Source of the DNA: Alphaproteobacteria bacterium
GTDB lineage: Bacteria; Pseudomonadota; Alphaproteobacteria; Micropepsales; Micropepsaceae
Reading direction: 5' to 3'
Length of the DNA stretch: 64,000 nt
Assembly (NCBI GenBank): GCA_013389115.1
Contig: JACADY010000008.1
Coordinates: forward strand, 19,559-83,558
The notes beneath the pieces are model-generated. The model was not told where the DNA came from. It did not search any database and saw only the letters and a program-made list of their open reading frames with translations. Position 1 is the first letter of the stretch. The number at the start of each line of letters is the position of its first letter. Shown piece after piece: positions 53,497 through 62,310 of this stretch. Both the position numbers and the translations under genes were made by a program.

Positions 53497-53531
53497 TGAC
53501 CAAGGGTCAGTTATTAGATGACCATAGGTCA
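53497..53531. promoter_or_regulatory. Paired palindromic operators TGACC-N3-GGTCA
   Basis: Two perfect 13-bp palindromes, TGACCAAGGGTCA (53497-53509) and TGACCATAGGTCA (53519-53531), have centres exactly 22 bp apart, two helical turns. They sit between the divergent SDR start codons (53477 and 53596). A tetR gene follows the second SDR, so its product is the natural candidate to bind here. Confidence 0.82.
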
Positions 53532-53595
53532 GTAAAAAGGAAATGGCAACCGGCGATCGACAAGCCTCATCAGCCAACAAAGGAAAGGGCCGCGC

Positions 53596-54450
53596 ATGTC
53601 TGGAAAAACCGTTCTCATCACAGGGTGCTCCTCAGGCATCGGCGAAGCGGCGGCGCTGCGTCTTGCAAAGGCCAAATGGAAGGTTTTTGCCAGCGCTCGG
53701 CACGCTGAGGTGCTGGGAAAATTGAAGCAGGCGGGCTGCGAGACACTCGCCCTCGATGTGCGGGATGAAGCCTCTATGGCGGCAGCCGTGGCGGAGATTG
53801 AGCGGCGCGAGGGTGCAATCGGCGTCCTCGTCAGCAACGCGGTCTATGCGCAGGCAGGCGCCTTGTAGGAGATCGCGCCCGACGCGCTTCGTGGCCAGTT
53901 CGAAACCAACGTCTTTGGCCTTCTACGCCTGACGCAGTTGGTGCTGCCGGGTATGCGCAAGGCGGGCAGGGGCCGCATCGTCAATATCGGTTCCATGGGT
54001 GGCAAGCTGACGCTGCCGGGCTATGGCGCCTATCACGCGACCAAATATGCGGTGGAGGCGCTCTCTGACGAACTGCGCTTCGAACTGAAGGGTTTCGGCA
54101 TCGACGTTGTCCTCATTGAGCCCGGCATGATCCGCACGGCGTTCGGCGAGGTGGCGGCAAGCAAAGTCGAGGCCGTGAAGACGGATTCACCCTACGCCTT
54201 CTACAATCGCGAAGTCGTCCGCCTGTCGCAGGAAGCCTATGTGAAGGGACCTTTCGCCATGCTGAGCGGCGGCCCCGACGCGGTCGCAAAGGTGATTGCC
54301 CGTGCATTGCGCGCGCAAAGGCCACGGGCCCGCTACACCGTGACGCCCTCTGCTACCGTGCTGCTCACCTTGCGCCGCTGGCTCAGCGACGCGATGTGGG
54401 ATAGTTTCCTGCGTATGAATTTTCCCGCTCCCGGCAACAAATCGGCATGA
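53596..54450 (+). pseudogene. SDR oxidoreductase interrupted by one in-frame TAG
   Basis: The frame from 53596 encodes an SDR N-terminus (KTVLITGCSSGIGEAAALRLAKA), hits TAG at 53866-53868 after AQAGAL, and continues in the same frame with EIAPDALRGQFETNVFG, INIGSMGG-like NIGSMGGKLTLPGYGAYHATKYAVEAL and PGMIRTAF to the stop at 54450, giving 284 codons in all. No shift is needed, so one base change (for example GAG to TAG) explains it. The end overlaps the tetR start (ATGA). It may be a true recent null, an error, or a readthrough site; the remaining active-site residues are intact. Confidence 0.85.
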
Positions 54451-55109
54451 CGAAGGCGACGGCGCCGCGCCGGGCCCGAAGCGCGGATGCAAAGGATGAG
54501 CGGCGCAAGAGCCTGATTGATGCCGCTCGCGCCGCGCTCGAAGGGGGTGCCTTTGAAGAGGTTAAGATGGAGGCCGTCGCCCAGGCGGCCGGCCTCGCCA
54601 AGGGCACGGCCTATCTCTACTTCGCCACCAAGGAGGAGTTGTTCCTCGCCGTCCTCACCCGCGAATTGGAAGCATGGTTTGCGGCCGTGCATCGCGGGCT
54701 TGCGCGCAAATCGGCCAATCCGCGAACCCAAGTGCCGGGCCTGATTGCAAGGACACTGAATGCAAGGCCGGTCATGCGCGGGCTCCTGTCACGCCTGCAT
54801 GGAGAGCTTGAGGCCAGGTCCTCGGAGGCCGCGATCAGGGCTTTCAAGCACTTTTTACGTGACGGGCTTGGGCAATTGGGCACAGGCATCGACCGCGTAG
54901 TTGGCTGGCCGCCCGGCGAGGGTGCGCGCTGGATCATGCGGGCCCATGCGCTCACCATCGGCTTTAGCCAAATGGCCGATCCGACACCAAAAGTGCGCGC
55001 CATTGTTGAAACTGACCCTTCGCTCTCCCATTTCCAGATAGATTTCACCCGTGAGCTTGCTTTGGCCCTTGCGGCCATGCTTGAAGGCGGGATCAAGACA
55101 AAGGGCTAG
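54447..55109 (+). CDS. TetR family transcriptional regulator
   Basis: The 220-residue protein has a basic N-terminus and a TetR helix-turn-helix (about residues 20-66: RKSLIDAARAALEGG, MEAVAQAAGLAKGTAYLYFATKEELF), followed by a helical ligand domain. It starts within the stop of the interrupted SDR gene, so it is in that operon. It probably represses the divergent SDR promoters through the two TGACC-N3-GGTCA palindromes, but binding is inferred from position. Confidence 0.92.
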   Translation: MTKATAPRRARSADAKDERRKSLIDAARAALEGGAFEEVKMEAVAQAAGLAKGTAYLYFATKEELFLAVLTRELEAWFAAVHRGLARKSANPRTQVPGLIARTLNARPVMRGLLSRLHGELEARSSEAAIRAFKHFLRDGLGQLGTGIDRVVGWPPGEGARWIMRAHALTIGFSQMADPTPKVRAIVETDPSLSHFQIDFTRELALALAAMLEGGIKTKG

Positions 55110-55177
55110 GGACTTCGGCGTCACGCGCCGGCGCTTCATGGCTTTCCGGATCGAATGCCGTTTGCCAGGCTAAAATC

Positions 55178-57091
55178 ATGAATGACCAGACTGCCATCAA
55201 AGCCCCCTCGCAGGCGGCCCTGAAGAAGCGTCTCGATGAGGAGAAGAGCTTCGATTACTGGGGCACGCTTGCGGCGTTCTTTCCCTATCTGTGGCCGGCG
55301 GACCGGCCGGAGCTGCGCTGGCGTGTGGTGGCGGCGCTGGGTGCGCTCATCCTGGCCAAGGCGATCACGATAGCCGTGCCGTTCTTTTTCGGACGTGCGG
55401 TGGATGCGCTGGCCCCCGGACCCGCCCAGGCCGTTGGCGTTGCCATCGCGATGATCCTTGCCTATGGCTTTGCGCGCACGCTGATGCAGGCCTTTGCTCA
55501 GTTGCGCGACGCCATCTTCGCCAAGGTCGCCTATCACGCGGTGCAGCAAATCGCGGGCGCAACCTTCCGCCATTTGCACCGTCTCTCGCTGCGCTTTCAC
55601 CTGGAGCGCCGGACGGGCGGGCTTCAGCGCGTCATCGACCGCGGCACCAAGGGCATCGATTCGCTGCTGTCCTGGACGCTGTTCTCGATCGCCCCGACGA
55701 TCCTTGAACTCGCGCTTGTCGCAGGCATTCTCACCTGGGTCTATAGCCCGACCTATGCCCTCATCACCGTGATCGCGGTTGCCGCCTATGGCTGGTTCAC
55801 GATCGCAATCACCAATTGGCGTGTCCGCTTTCGGCGCGTCATGAATGACAGTGACACCGACGCGAACACGAAGGCGGTCGACAGTCTTCTCAACTTCGAG
55901 ACCGTGAAATATTTCGGCAACGAGGAGCATGAGGCTTCGCGCTTCGACAAGGCCATGCTGCGCTATGCGGCCGCGAGCGAGAAGACGCAGACTTCGCTTT
56001 CGCTGTTGAACACTGGGCAGGCTGCGATCATCGCCGCCGCGCTCATCGCCGTCATGATCATCGCCGCGAACGACATCGCCGCCGGGCGCATGGCCATCGG
56101 CGACCTTGTCGTCATCAACACCTTCCTTATTCAGCTCTACGTTCCGCTCAATCTCCTGGGAACCGTCTACCGTGAGATTCAGCAGGCCTTGATCGACATG
56201 GAGAAGATGTTCGACCACCTGCGCATGGAAGAAGAGGTGAAGGACGCCCCCGATGCCGTACCCTTGAGGGTGAAGGGCGGCGAAATCGCCTTTGAGAACG
56301 TCGTCTTCTCCTATGAGCCGAACCGTACCATTCTGCATGGCATCAGCTTCACGGTTCCCGCTGGAAAAACGGTTGCGATCGTAGGACCCAGCGGCGCGGG
56401 CAAATCGACGATCTCGCGCATCCTGTTCCGCTTCTATGATGTTCAGGGCGGCCGCGTCACGATCGATGGCCAGGACATCGCGCATGTGACGCAGAAATCC
56501 TTGCGCGCCGCGATCGGGATCGTGCCACAGGACACCGTGCTCTTCAACGATACGATCCGCTACAACATCCGCTATGGCCGCATGGACGCGACCGACCGTG
56601 AGGTTGAGGAAGCCGCGCGCATGGCACAGATCGATGGCCTCATCCGCCTCGCGCCGGACGGCTTCGAAACCATGGTTGGTGAGCGTGGATTGAAGCTTTC
56701 CGGGGGCGAGAAGCAGCGCGTTGCGATCGCCCGGACAATTCTGAAGAACCCGCCGATGCTGTTGCTCGATGAGGCAACGAGCGCGCTCGACACCCACACC
56801 GAGCGCGAGATCCAGGCGGCGCTGAACGAGATCGCGAAGAACCGCACGACGCTCGTGATCGCGCACCGCCTCTCAACTGTCGTCGATGCCGATGAGATCA
56901 TCGTGCTCGATGCCGGCCGTATCATTGAGCGCGGAACGCATCAGATGCTGCTCGCCAAGGGCGGCGCCTATGCCTCGATGTGGAACCGCCAGAAGGAAGC
57001 GGCCGAGGCGCGCGACAAGCTGCGCGAGGCCGAGGCCGATCCGGCCGTCTCCCCCGATATCGCGCGCGCCTCACCTGTCGCGGTCTCCTGA
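55178..57091 (+). CDS. Atm1-type ABC exporter (fused permease-ATPase)
   Basis: The 637-residue half-transporter has six transmembrane helices (about residues 40-340) and an ATPase domain with Walker A GPSGAGKST, signature LSGGEKQRVAIART, and Walker B LLLDEATSALD. The permease blocks LSLRFHLERRTGGLQRVIDRG and NFETVKYFGNEEHEA are typical of Atm1/HMT1 exporters, which move glutathione-linked sulfur or metal species across the inner membrane. It fits the glutathione genes elsewhere in the window. The start is 68 bp after tetR. Confidence 0.93.
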   Translation: MNDQTAIKAPSQAALKKRLDEEKSFDYWGTLAAFFPYLWPADRPELRWRVVAALGALILAKAITIAVPFFFGRAVDALAPGPAQAVGVAIAMILAYGFARTLMQAFAQLRDAIFAKVAYHAVQQIAGATFRHLHRLSLRFHLERRTGGLQRVIDRGTKGIDSLLSWTLFSIAPTILELALVAGILTWVYSPTYALITVIAVAAYGWFTIAITNWRVRFRRVMNDSDTDANTKAVDSLLNFETVKYFGNEEHEASRFDKAMLRYAAASEKTQTSLSLLNTGQAAIIAAALIAVMIIAANDIAAGRMAIGDLVVINTFLIQLYVPLNLLGTVYREIQQALIDMEKMFDHLRMEEEVKDAPDAVPLRVKGGEIAFENVVFSYEPNRTILHGISFTVPAGKTVAIVGPSGAGKSTISRILFRFYDVQGGRVTIDGQDIAHVTQKSLRAAIGIVPQDTVLFNDTIRYNIRYGRMDATDREVEEAARMAQIDGLIRLAPDGFETMVGERGLKLSGGEKQRVAIARTILKNPPMLLLDEATSALDTHTEREIQAALNEIAKNRTTLVIAHRLSTVVDADEIIVLDAGRIIERGTHQMLLAKGGAYASMWNRQKEAAEARDKLREAEADPAVSPDIARASPVAVS

Positions 57092-57170
57092 CCGGGAGTG
57101 CCTGTCAAGGAAAACCCGTGCGGGCTCAAGGTCTCGCGCGCAAGCATGGCGAAATCACAATCCGAGGGCG

Positions 57171-60100
57171 CTACTCCGCCGGGCGAACCTTTCGCCCGCC
57201 GAACACGGCGCGCCATGCGGGCCGCAAGAGCATGTAGTAGGGAAACAGCAGCGCATAGACGATCCACTTGAACACCCCGCTCCCCGCGCCTGTCTCTGCG
57301 ATGCGATAGGGAAGGGCGAGTAGCGCTGGCGTGACGATCAGCGTCAGTATGGTTGAGAAGCCGAGCCCCCAAACGACCGCGGTCGCAAGCTGCGTCCACC
57401 ACAGCGTTTCGGGGTCTCCAAAGGAAACCGTCCTGTTGAAGAAATTGACGCTCGCCTGCAGCATCATGGGCAAGAGGCCAAGGATCGTCGTGATGGTGGT
57501 CAGGAACACCGGCCGCAGCCGCTGCGCACCGGTACGCACGATCGCCTCGAGCGGCGAAAACTTGTGCTGAAGCAAGTACTGGAACGTGTCGATAAGCACA
57601 ATGTTGTTGTTCACAACGACGCCGGCAAGCGCGACGATGCCCGTGCCCGTCATGATGATGGAGAAGGTTTGGTTCATCACCAGCATCCCCAGCATCACGC
57701 CGATCGTCGACATGATGACCGCGGAGAGAATAATGACGCAGTGCCAGAAATTGTTGAACTGCACCATCAGGATCACGAACATGAGGAGCAAGGCCCCGAC
57801 GCTGGCGCCTGCAAGGAATTGAGCTGACTCGTCCGATTCTTCGTTCGCCCCGCGGAACTTGATGATGACGCTCTGGGGAAAGTTCTGGCTTTCCATCCAC
57901 GCGCGGATTTCGGCCACCTTGTCGCTGGCAAGTTTTTCGCCCTTCATGTTGGCGCGTACCGTCAACACGCGCTTGCCATCGACGCGCTCGATCTTGTTCA
58001 CCTGCGGTGCGGGCGTGAAAGTGACGAAGCTTGAAATGGGCACAAGCCCACCTGCTGTCGGAACACGCAACTGGCCGATTTGGGCGAGCGAGCGGTTTTC
58101 GAGTGGAAAGCGGACGCGGATATCGATCTCCTCATCGGAATCATCCGGCCGGTACTCACCAACCTTGATCCCGTTGGTGACGAGCTGCACGACATTGCCG
58201 ACCGCGGTCACGTCCGCGCCGAACTGTCCGGCGGCGGTACGGTCGACCGCGATCTGCCATTCAATGCCTGGCAGGGGACGGGAATCCTCCACATCGCGCA
58301 GGTCATCCTGCTGATCAAGATACGCCCGGATCCGCCCCGCCGTGTCCAGCAACGCGCCGTGATTGTCCGAAGTGAGCTCCATGTTGATGTCTTTGCCGGT
58401 CGGTGGCCCGCCCTCAAACTCGCGCACTTCAGCATAGATGCCTGGAATATCCTTCACGCGCTCGCGCACGGCATCGATGATGGGCTTGCCCGGCCCGCGC
58501 ACCTCGAACGCTTGAAGCTCGATGGCGATCGTGCCGATGGTGTCGCTGGGTGCGCTGCCCTGGCCGCCGAAGCTGAGCGCGCTGCCGCCGGAGCGCATGA
58601 ACATGCCCTTGATGCCGGGCACACTGAGTATCCGCCTTTCGACCTCCATGACGAGATCGCGCTTCTCGACCGCCGAAAGATTGCCGCGCGCCATCACGAG
58701 CACGCTGGCCTGTTCGGGATCCTGCTCGACGAAGAACTCGACACCTCGGCCGAATAGTCCGTAGGCGTAGTAAACGGTGAAGAGTGTCAGGATCGCCGCG
58801 ACGATCACCTTGCCCGGGTGGTAGATGATAACGCCGACGAGCCTGGCATAGGCGCCGGTGAGGCCGGGAACCTCACGAATATCGCCCGTCTCCGAGGCCG
58901 CCAATGCCTTCAGCGTCGCTTCATTGGCCGCATGCGCCTTGCCGATGAGGGAGCCGACGACCGGCAGGAACAGGAGCGCGACGATGGTGGAAGCGGAAAG
59001 AACGATGATGACCGTGATCGGGAAATATTCCATGAACTTGCCCGACACGCCTGGCCAGAACAGCATCGGCGCGAAGGCCGCGATCGTTGTCGCCGCGGAG
59101 GAGATGATGGGCCAGAACATGCGCCGACCGGCACCGATATAGGCCTCGCGCCGTGACAAGCCTTCCGCCATTTTGCGGTCGGCATATTCGATCATCACGA
59201 TCGCGCCATCGACCAGCATGCCGACAGACAGGATCATGCCGAACATCACCATCATGTTGACGGTGTAGCCGCCAAGCGCGAGGAACAGGAACGAGATCAT
59301 GAACGAGGTTGGAATCGCGAGTCCGACGATCATGCCTGATCGGAAGCCAAGCGCCCCCACGACGACGATCATGACAAGCAGAATGGCAAGCATCACCGAT
59401 TGCTCAAGGCTCGTCAGGCTGCGGTCGATCCACACCGAGGCATCACCGACATAGGAGAAGGTGACGCCGGGCGGCACTTGCGCCTTCGCGGCCTCGACCA
59501 CCGCGCGAACCCGCGTGATGGTCTCAACGATGTTCTCGCCGATCCGCTTGGTGACTTCGAGCGCGACGGCCGATTGGCCATTGAAGCGAGCATAGCGCTC
59601 CTGATCGATGAAGGTTCGGCGAATATCGGCAAGGTCGCCGAGCGTCACGACGGTGTCGCCACTCGTCTTGATTGGCAGCCCCAGCACATCGTCTCGCGTT
59701 TCGAAAAGTCCCGGTACCTTGACGGCGAAACGGGTATCGAGTGAGCCTGCCGGAACCAGGCGATTGTTGAGCGTAACAGCTTCGTAGAGTTCTGTGGGTG
59801 TGACGTTATAGCTCTCCAACCGCGCAGGATCGATCGCGACCTCGAGCAGCTCTTCGCGTGCGCCCACGATCTCCGCTTCAAGAACGGTGGGGATGGCCTC
59901 AACCTCATCCTGGAGCCGTTCGGCGATCCGGCGCAGTGCCCGCTCGGGTAGTTCGCCGGAAATCATGATGCTGATGACCGGCCAAAGGCTCGCGTTGAAC
60001 TCCTGGATGATGGGCTCCTCGGCATCCTCGGGCAGGTCGGCGCGCGCAAGGTCGACCTTCTCCCGCACATCGATGAGCGCCTGGTCCTGATCGAAGCTGA

Positions 60101-60392
60101 CATCGAACTCAAGCCCGAGGGCCGCATAGCCTTGCTGCGCGAAGGAGCGAATCTCCTTCACGCCCTCGATCGTGCGCAACTGGTTCTCAAGCGGCCGCAG
60201 GATCAACCGCTCGCCATCCTCAGGGCTAACGCCGTCGAGTGAAACGCCCACATAGACGAAGGGAATGGGGATATCCGGGTCCGCTTCCTTCGGGATGCTC
60301 ACATAGGAGAAGATCCCCATCCCGACCAAAAAGAAGAGCAGGCTCATCATGAGCCGGGTCTGTTGAACGGACCAGTCGACGATACCGGACAT
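57171..60392 (-). CDS. RND efflux transporter permease (AcrB/MdtC family)
   Basis: The 1073-residue pump protein starts GIVDWSVQQTRLMMSLLFFLVG and has the RND repeats: two sets of six transmembrane helices separated by large periplasmic loops. The motif GMLVDGAIVMIEYADRK contains the essential Asp of helix 4, and FEVRGPGKPI and VRVPTAGG-like loops are visible. It exports hydrophobic compounds driven by protons. AAAAGGAG precedes the ATG. The adaptor and padR genes lie just upstream in one operon; no outer membrane channel gene is present, so it must share a TolC elsewhere. Confidence 0.94.
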   Translation of the reverse strand: MSGIVDWSVQQTRLMMSLLFFLVGMGIFSYVSIPKEADPDIPIPFVYVGVSLDGVSPEDGERLILRPLENQLRTIEGVKEIRSFAQQGYAALGLEFDVSFDQDQALIDVREKVDLARADLPEDAEEPIIQEFNASLWPVISIMISGELPERALRRIAERLQDEVEAIPTVLEAEIVGAREELLEVAIDPARLESYNVTPTELYEAVTLNNRLVPAGSLDTRFAVKVPGLFETRDDVLGLPIKTSGDTVVTLGDLADIRRTFIDQERYARFNGQSAVALEVTKRIGENIVETITRVRAVVEAAKAQVPPGVTFSYVGDASVWIDRSLTSLEQSVMLAILLVMIVVVGALGFRSGMIVGLAIPTSFMISFLFLALGGYTVNMMVMFGMILSVGMLVDGAIVMIEYADRKMAEGLSRREAYIGAGRRMFWPIISSAATTIAAFAPMLFWPGVSGKFMEYFPITVIIVLSASTIVALLFLPVVGSLIGKAHAANEATLKALAASETGDIREVPGLTGAYARLVGVIIYHPGKVIVAAILTLFTVYYAYGLFGRGVEFFVEQDPEQASVLVMARGNLSAVEKRDLVMEVERRILSVPGIKGMFMRSGGSALSFGGQGSAPSDTIGTIAIELQAFEVRGPGKPIIDAVRERVKDIPGIYAEVREFEGGPPTGKDINMELTSDNHGALLDTAGRIRAYLDQQDDLRDVEDSRPLPGIEWQIAVDRTAAGQFGADVTAVGNVVQLVTNGIKVGEYRPDDSDEEIDIRVRFPLENRSLAQIGQLRVPTAGGLVPISSFVTFTPAPQVNKIERVDGKRVLTVRANMKGEKLASDKVAEIRAWMESQNFPQSVIIKFRGANEESDESAQFLAGASVGALLLMFVILMVQFNNFWHCVIILSAVIMSTIGVMLGMLVMNQTFSIIMTGTGIVALAGVVVNNNIVLIDTFQYLLQHKFSPLEAIVRTGAQRLRPVFLTTITTILGLLPMMLQASVNFFNRTVSFGDPETLWWTQLATAVVWGLGFSTILTLIVTPALLALPYRIAETGAGSGVFKWIVYALLFPYYMLLRPAWRAVFGGRKVRPAE

Positions 60393-60420
60393 GGCTTCGC
60401 TCCTTTTGGCTCGTGAGGGG

Positions 60421-61551
60421 TTACTGCTGCCGCGTTCCGTTCTCAGGCGCCTCGCTTGAGAGAAGCTGATCTTCCGACACGGCCTTGACCGCTTCGCCTT
60501 CTTTCACGAAGTCCTGCCCGACGACGATGACGGTGACGGTCTCGGGAAGTCCCGAGACCCACACGGTTTCCGATTCATCATCGATGATCGCAACGGGAAG
60601 GAACTTGACCCGTCCGCTCTCGACGACCCGGACGCCCAACGTGCCCGTGTCATTGAGGCTGAGAACCGCCGGAGAAAGACGATGCGCCGCCACCTGCTGC
60701 ACCGGAATGCGGATTTCGGCCGTGACGCCGTCGCGCAGTGTCCCTTGCGTGTTGGGAACCTCAAGTTCGACAAGGAAGGTACGCGTCGCCGCATCGGCGA
60801 CCTTTGACACGAACCGGATCTTGCCCTCGATCGTTTCGCCCGTGATGAGCAGACCCCGGCCGCGATCCCCCGGCTTGATCGAGGCGACGTCGCGCTCCGA
60901 CGCCTGACCCACGATAAGGAAGGGATCGGTATCGACGACCATGGCGCAGACCTGCCCGACATTCATATAGTCACCCACCTCGACGAAGCGGTTGTCGACA
61001 AATCCGTCGAAGGGAGCGGTGATCTTGGTATTCTCCAGCTCTTCTTCCCTTTGGCGCACCTCGGCCTGCGAAGCCTCAAAGGCCGCGAGCGCCGCTGCCG
61101 CATCCGTCTCGGAGCGATAGCCCTTGCCCGACAGGCGCCTGGCCGCCTCATATTCTAGCTGGGCCTTTCTCATCCCCGCGCGCGCCTGGTCCAGCATCGC
61201 CTGGCGCGCCTCGACCTTGAGTTCGCAGACCGTATCTCCCGCCGTCACAGTCTGCCCCTTTTCGGCAGGCAGAGCCGCGACAACGCCCGTCGTCTCGGAC
61301 CGCACTTCGACCTTTCGAAACGCCCGCGTCTTGCCGCGCAAGACAAGTTCGGCGCTGCGCATTTCGGCGCGGATCGTCCGGACACGGACAGAAGTCGCGT
61401 CCGACGTCGCCTCCGCGGCCAATTCTGTCGGTGTCTTCACGGCCTCCGTGTCGGAGCTGCCGAAAAATGCGCCCGAGGCGATCCAAATAAAGGCCACCGC
61501 CGCGATCGCCGCGGCCAGCGCATAGGTCGACTGTGTAAAGAACCGGCTCAT
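60421..61551 (-). CDS. RND efflux periplasmic adaptor subunit
   Basis: The 376-residue membrane fusion protein has one N-terminal anchor helix (about residues 10-30), a lipoyl half (LPAEKGQTVTAGDTVCELK), a coiled-coil hairpin (about 115-165), and the second lipoyl half with ITAPFDGFVDNRFVEVGDYMNVG. It bridges the RND pump to the outer membrane channel. It overlaps the padR stop by 4 bp and ends 28 bp before the pump gene. The charged, variable C-terminus (APENGTRQQ) is normal. Confidence 0.93.
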   Translation of the reverse strand: MSRFFTQSTYALAAAIAAVAFIWIASGAFFGSSDTEAVKTPTELAAEATSDATSVRVRTIRAEMRSAELVLRGKTRAFRKVEVRSETTGVVAALPAEKGQTVTAGDTVCELKVEARQAMLDQARAGMRKAQLEYEAARRLSGKGYRSETDAAAALAAFEASQAEVRQREEELENTKITAPFDGFVDNRFVEVGDYMNVGQVCAMVVDTDPFLIVGQASERDVASIKPGDRGRGLLITGETIEGKIRFVSKVADAATRTFLVELEVPNTQGTLRDGVTAEIRIPVQQVAAHRLSPAVLSLNDTGTLGVRVVESGRVKFLPVAIIDDESETVWVSGLPETVTVIVVGQDFVKEGEAVKAVSEDQLLSSEAPENGTRQQ

Positions 61552-62141
61552 GATGAACTCCCGGCCGCTTGACCATGAAGTGATGGGGAGAGTTGGCAGG
61601 GCTCCCGAAGGTCATCAAGGCGCCTCTTGGCGGGCGCTTCGACGCTATGCCTTTGTCTCTTCAAATAGGTGAGTTCCGCCGTGTAGGTCGCAAGCCCAAG
61701 GCCGATCACGAAGCGATGCGAAGGGCAGGTCGAGAGCGGCTCGAGCGCCCTGAGCTGCGCGATCCGCTGCTCGGCGGACGCGATCCGTTCGGATAGCAGT
61801 TCGCGCAACCGCTCACCTGGCATCAGGTGGGCGAAATACATGACGAAGATGAACGTCGAGCGGAAGCGATCCTCTGCGACAGGGTCCATCAAGGCCTCGA
61901 CGAATGCGGCGCGGCCAGCGGGCGTGATGGAATAAATCTTCTTGTCGGGGCGCTTTTTCTGCGCCTCCGCGCGGCAGGAGACGAGCCCCTCATTGGCGAG
62001 CTTTCCAAGCGCAGGGTAAATGGCGCCGAAGCTGACCCCGGCAATCGAACCAAGAGAGCCGTCCTCGAACAGCTTCTTCAGCTCATACCCGGAGCGGTCA
62101 CCCAAGGTCAGGAGCCCCAGGCAGATTGTACGCAAATCCAT
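61548..62141 (-). CDS. PadR family transcriptional regulator
   Basis: The 197-residue protein has the PadR winged helix near its start (MDLRTICLGLLTLGDRSGYEL, GAIYPALGKLANEGLV, YSITPAGRAAFVEAL) and a C-terminal helical region. ATG at 62141 is the family start; an ATG four codons earlier is possible. Being the first gene of the adaptor-pump operon and overlapping it by 4 bp, it most likely represses its own operon, perhaps through the palindrome upstream. Confidence 0.92.
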   Translation of the reverse strand: MDLRTICLGLLTLGDRSGYELKKLFEDGSLGSIAGVSFGAIYPALGKLANEGLVSCRAEAQKKRPDKKIYSITPAGRAAFVEALMDPVAEDRFRSTFIFVMYFAHLMPGERLRELLSERIASAEQRIAQLRALEPLSTCPSHRFVIGLGLATYTAELTYLKRQRHSVEAPAKRRLDDLREPCQLSPSLHGQAAGSSS

Positions 62142-62212
62142 GTGGCCCCACACCTGTCAACGCCGGGACGGCATATGCTCGTTAGATATAGGTACCGGGC
62201 AGGTCCAATACC

Positions 62213-62230
62213 ACTCACGGCCCCGTGAGT
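62213..62230. promoter_or_regulatory. 18-bp palindrome upstream of padR-efflux operon
   Basis: ACTCACGG-CC-CCGTGAGT is a perfect inverted repeat with a 2-bp centre, 72-89 bp upstream of the padR start codon and 81 bp beyond the stop of the converging side of the next gene. A regulator dimer could bind it. A T-run is absent, so a terminator is unlikely. Confidence 0.55.
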
Positions 62231-62310
62231 TCGCTGACTTTTAAGTAAACTGTTCGTGGAAAATGGGGAGGGTCTACGAGCGTGGCGCGCCTGCGGTCCG
62301 ACGCAGCGCT

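Noticed and set aside
53866..53868. Selenocysteine or pyrrolysine decoding of the interrupting codon
   Set aside because: The codon is TAG, not TGA, and pyrrolysine machinery is not expected in alphaproteobacteria; a nonsense change is simpler.
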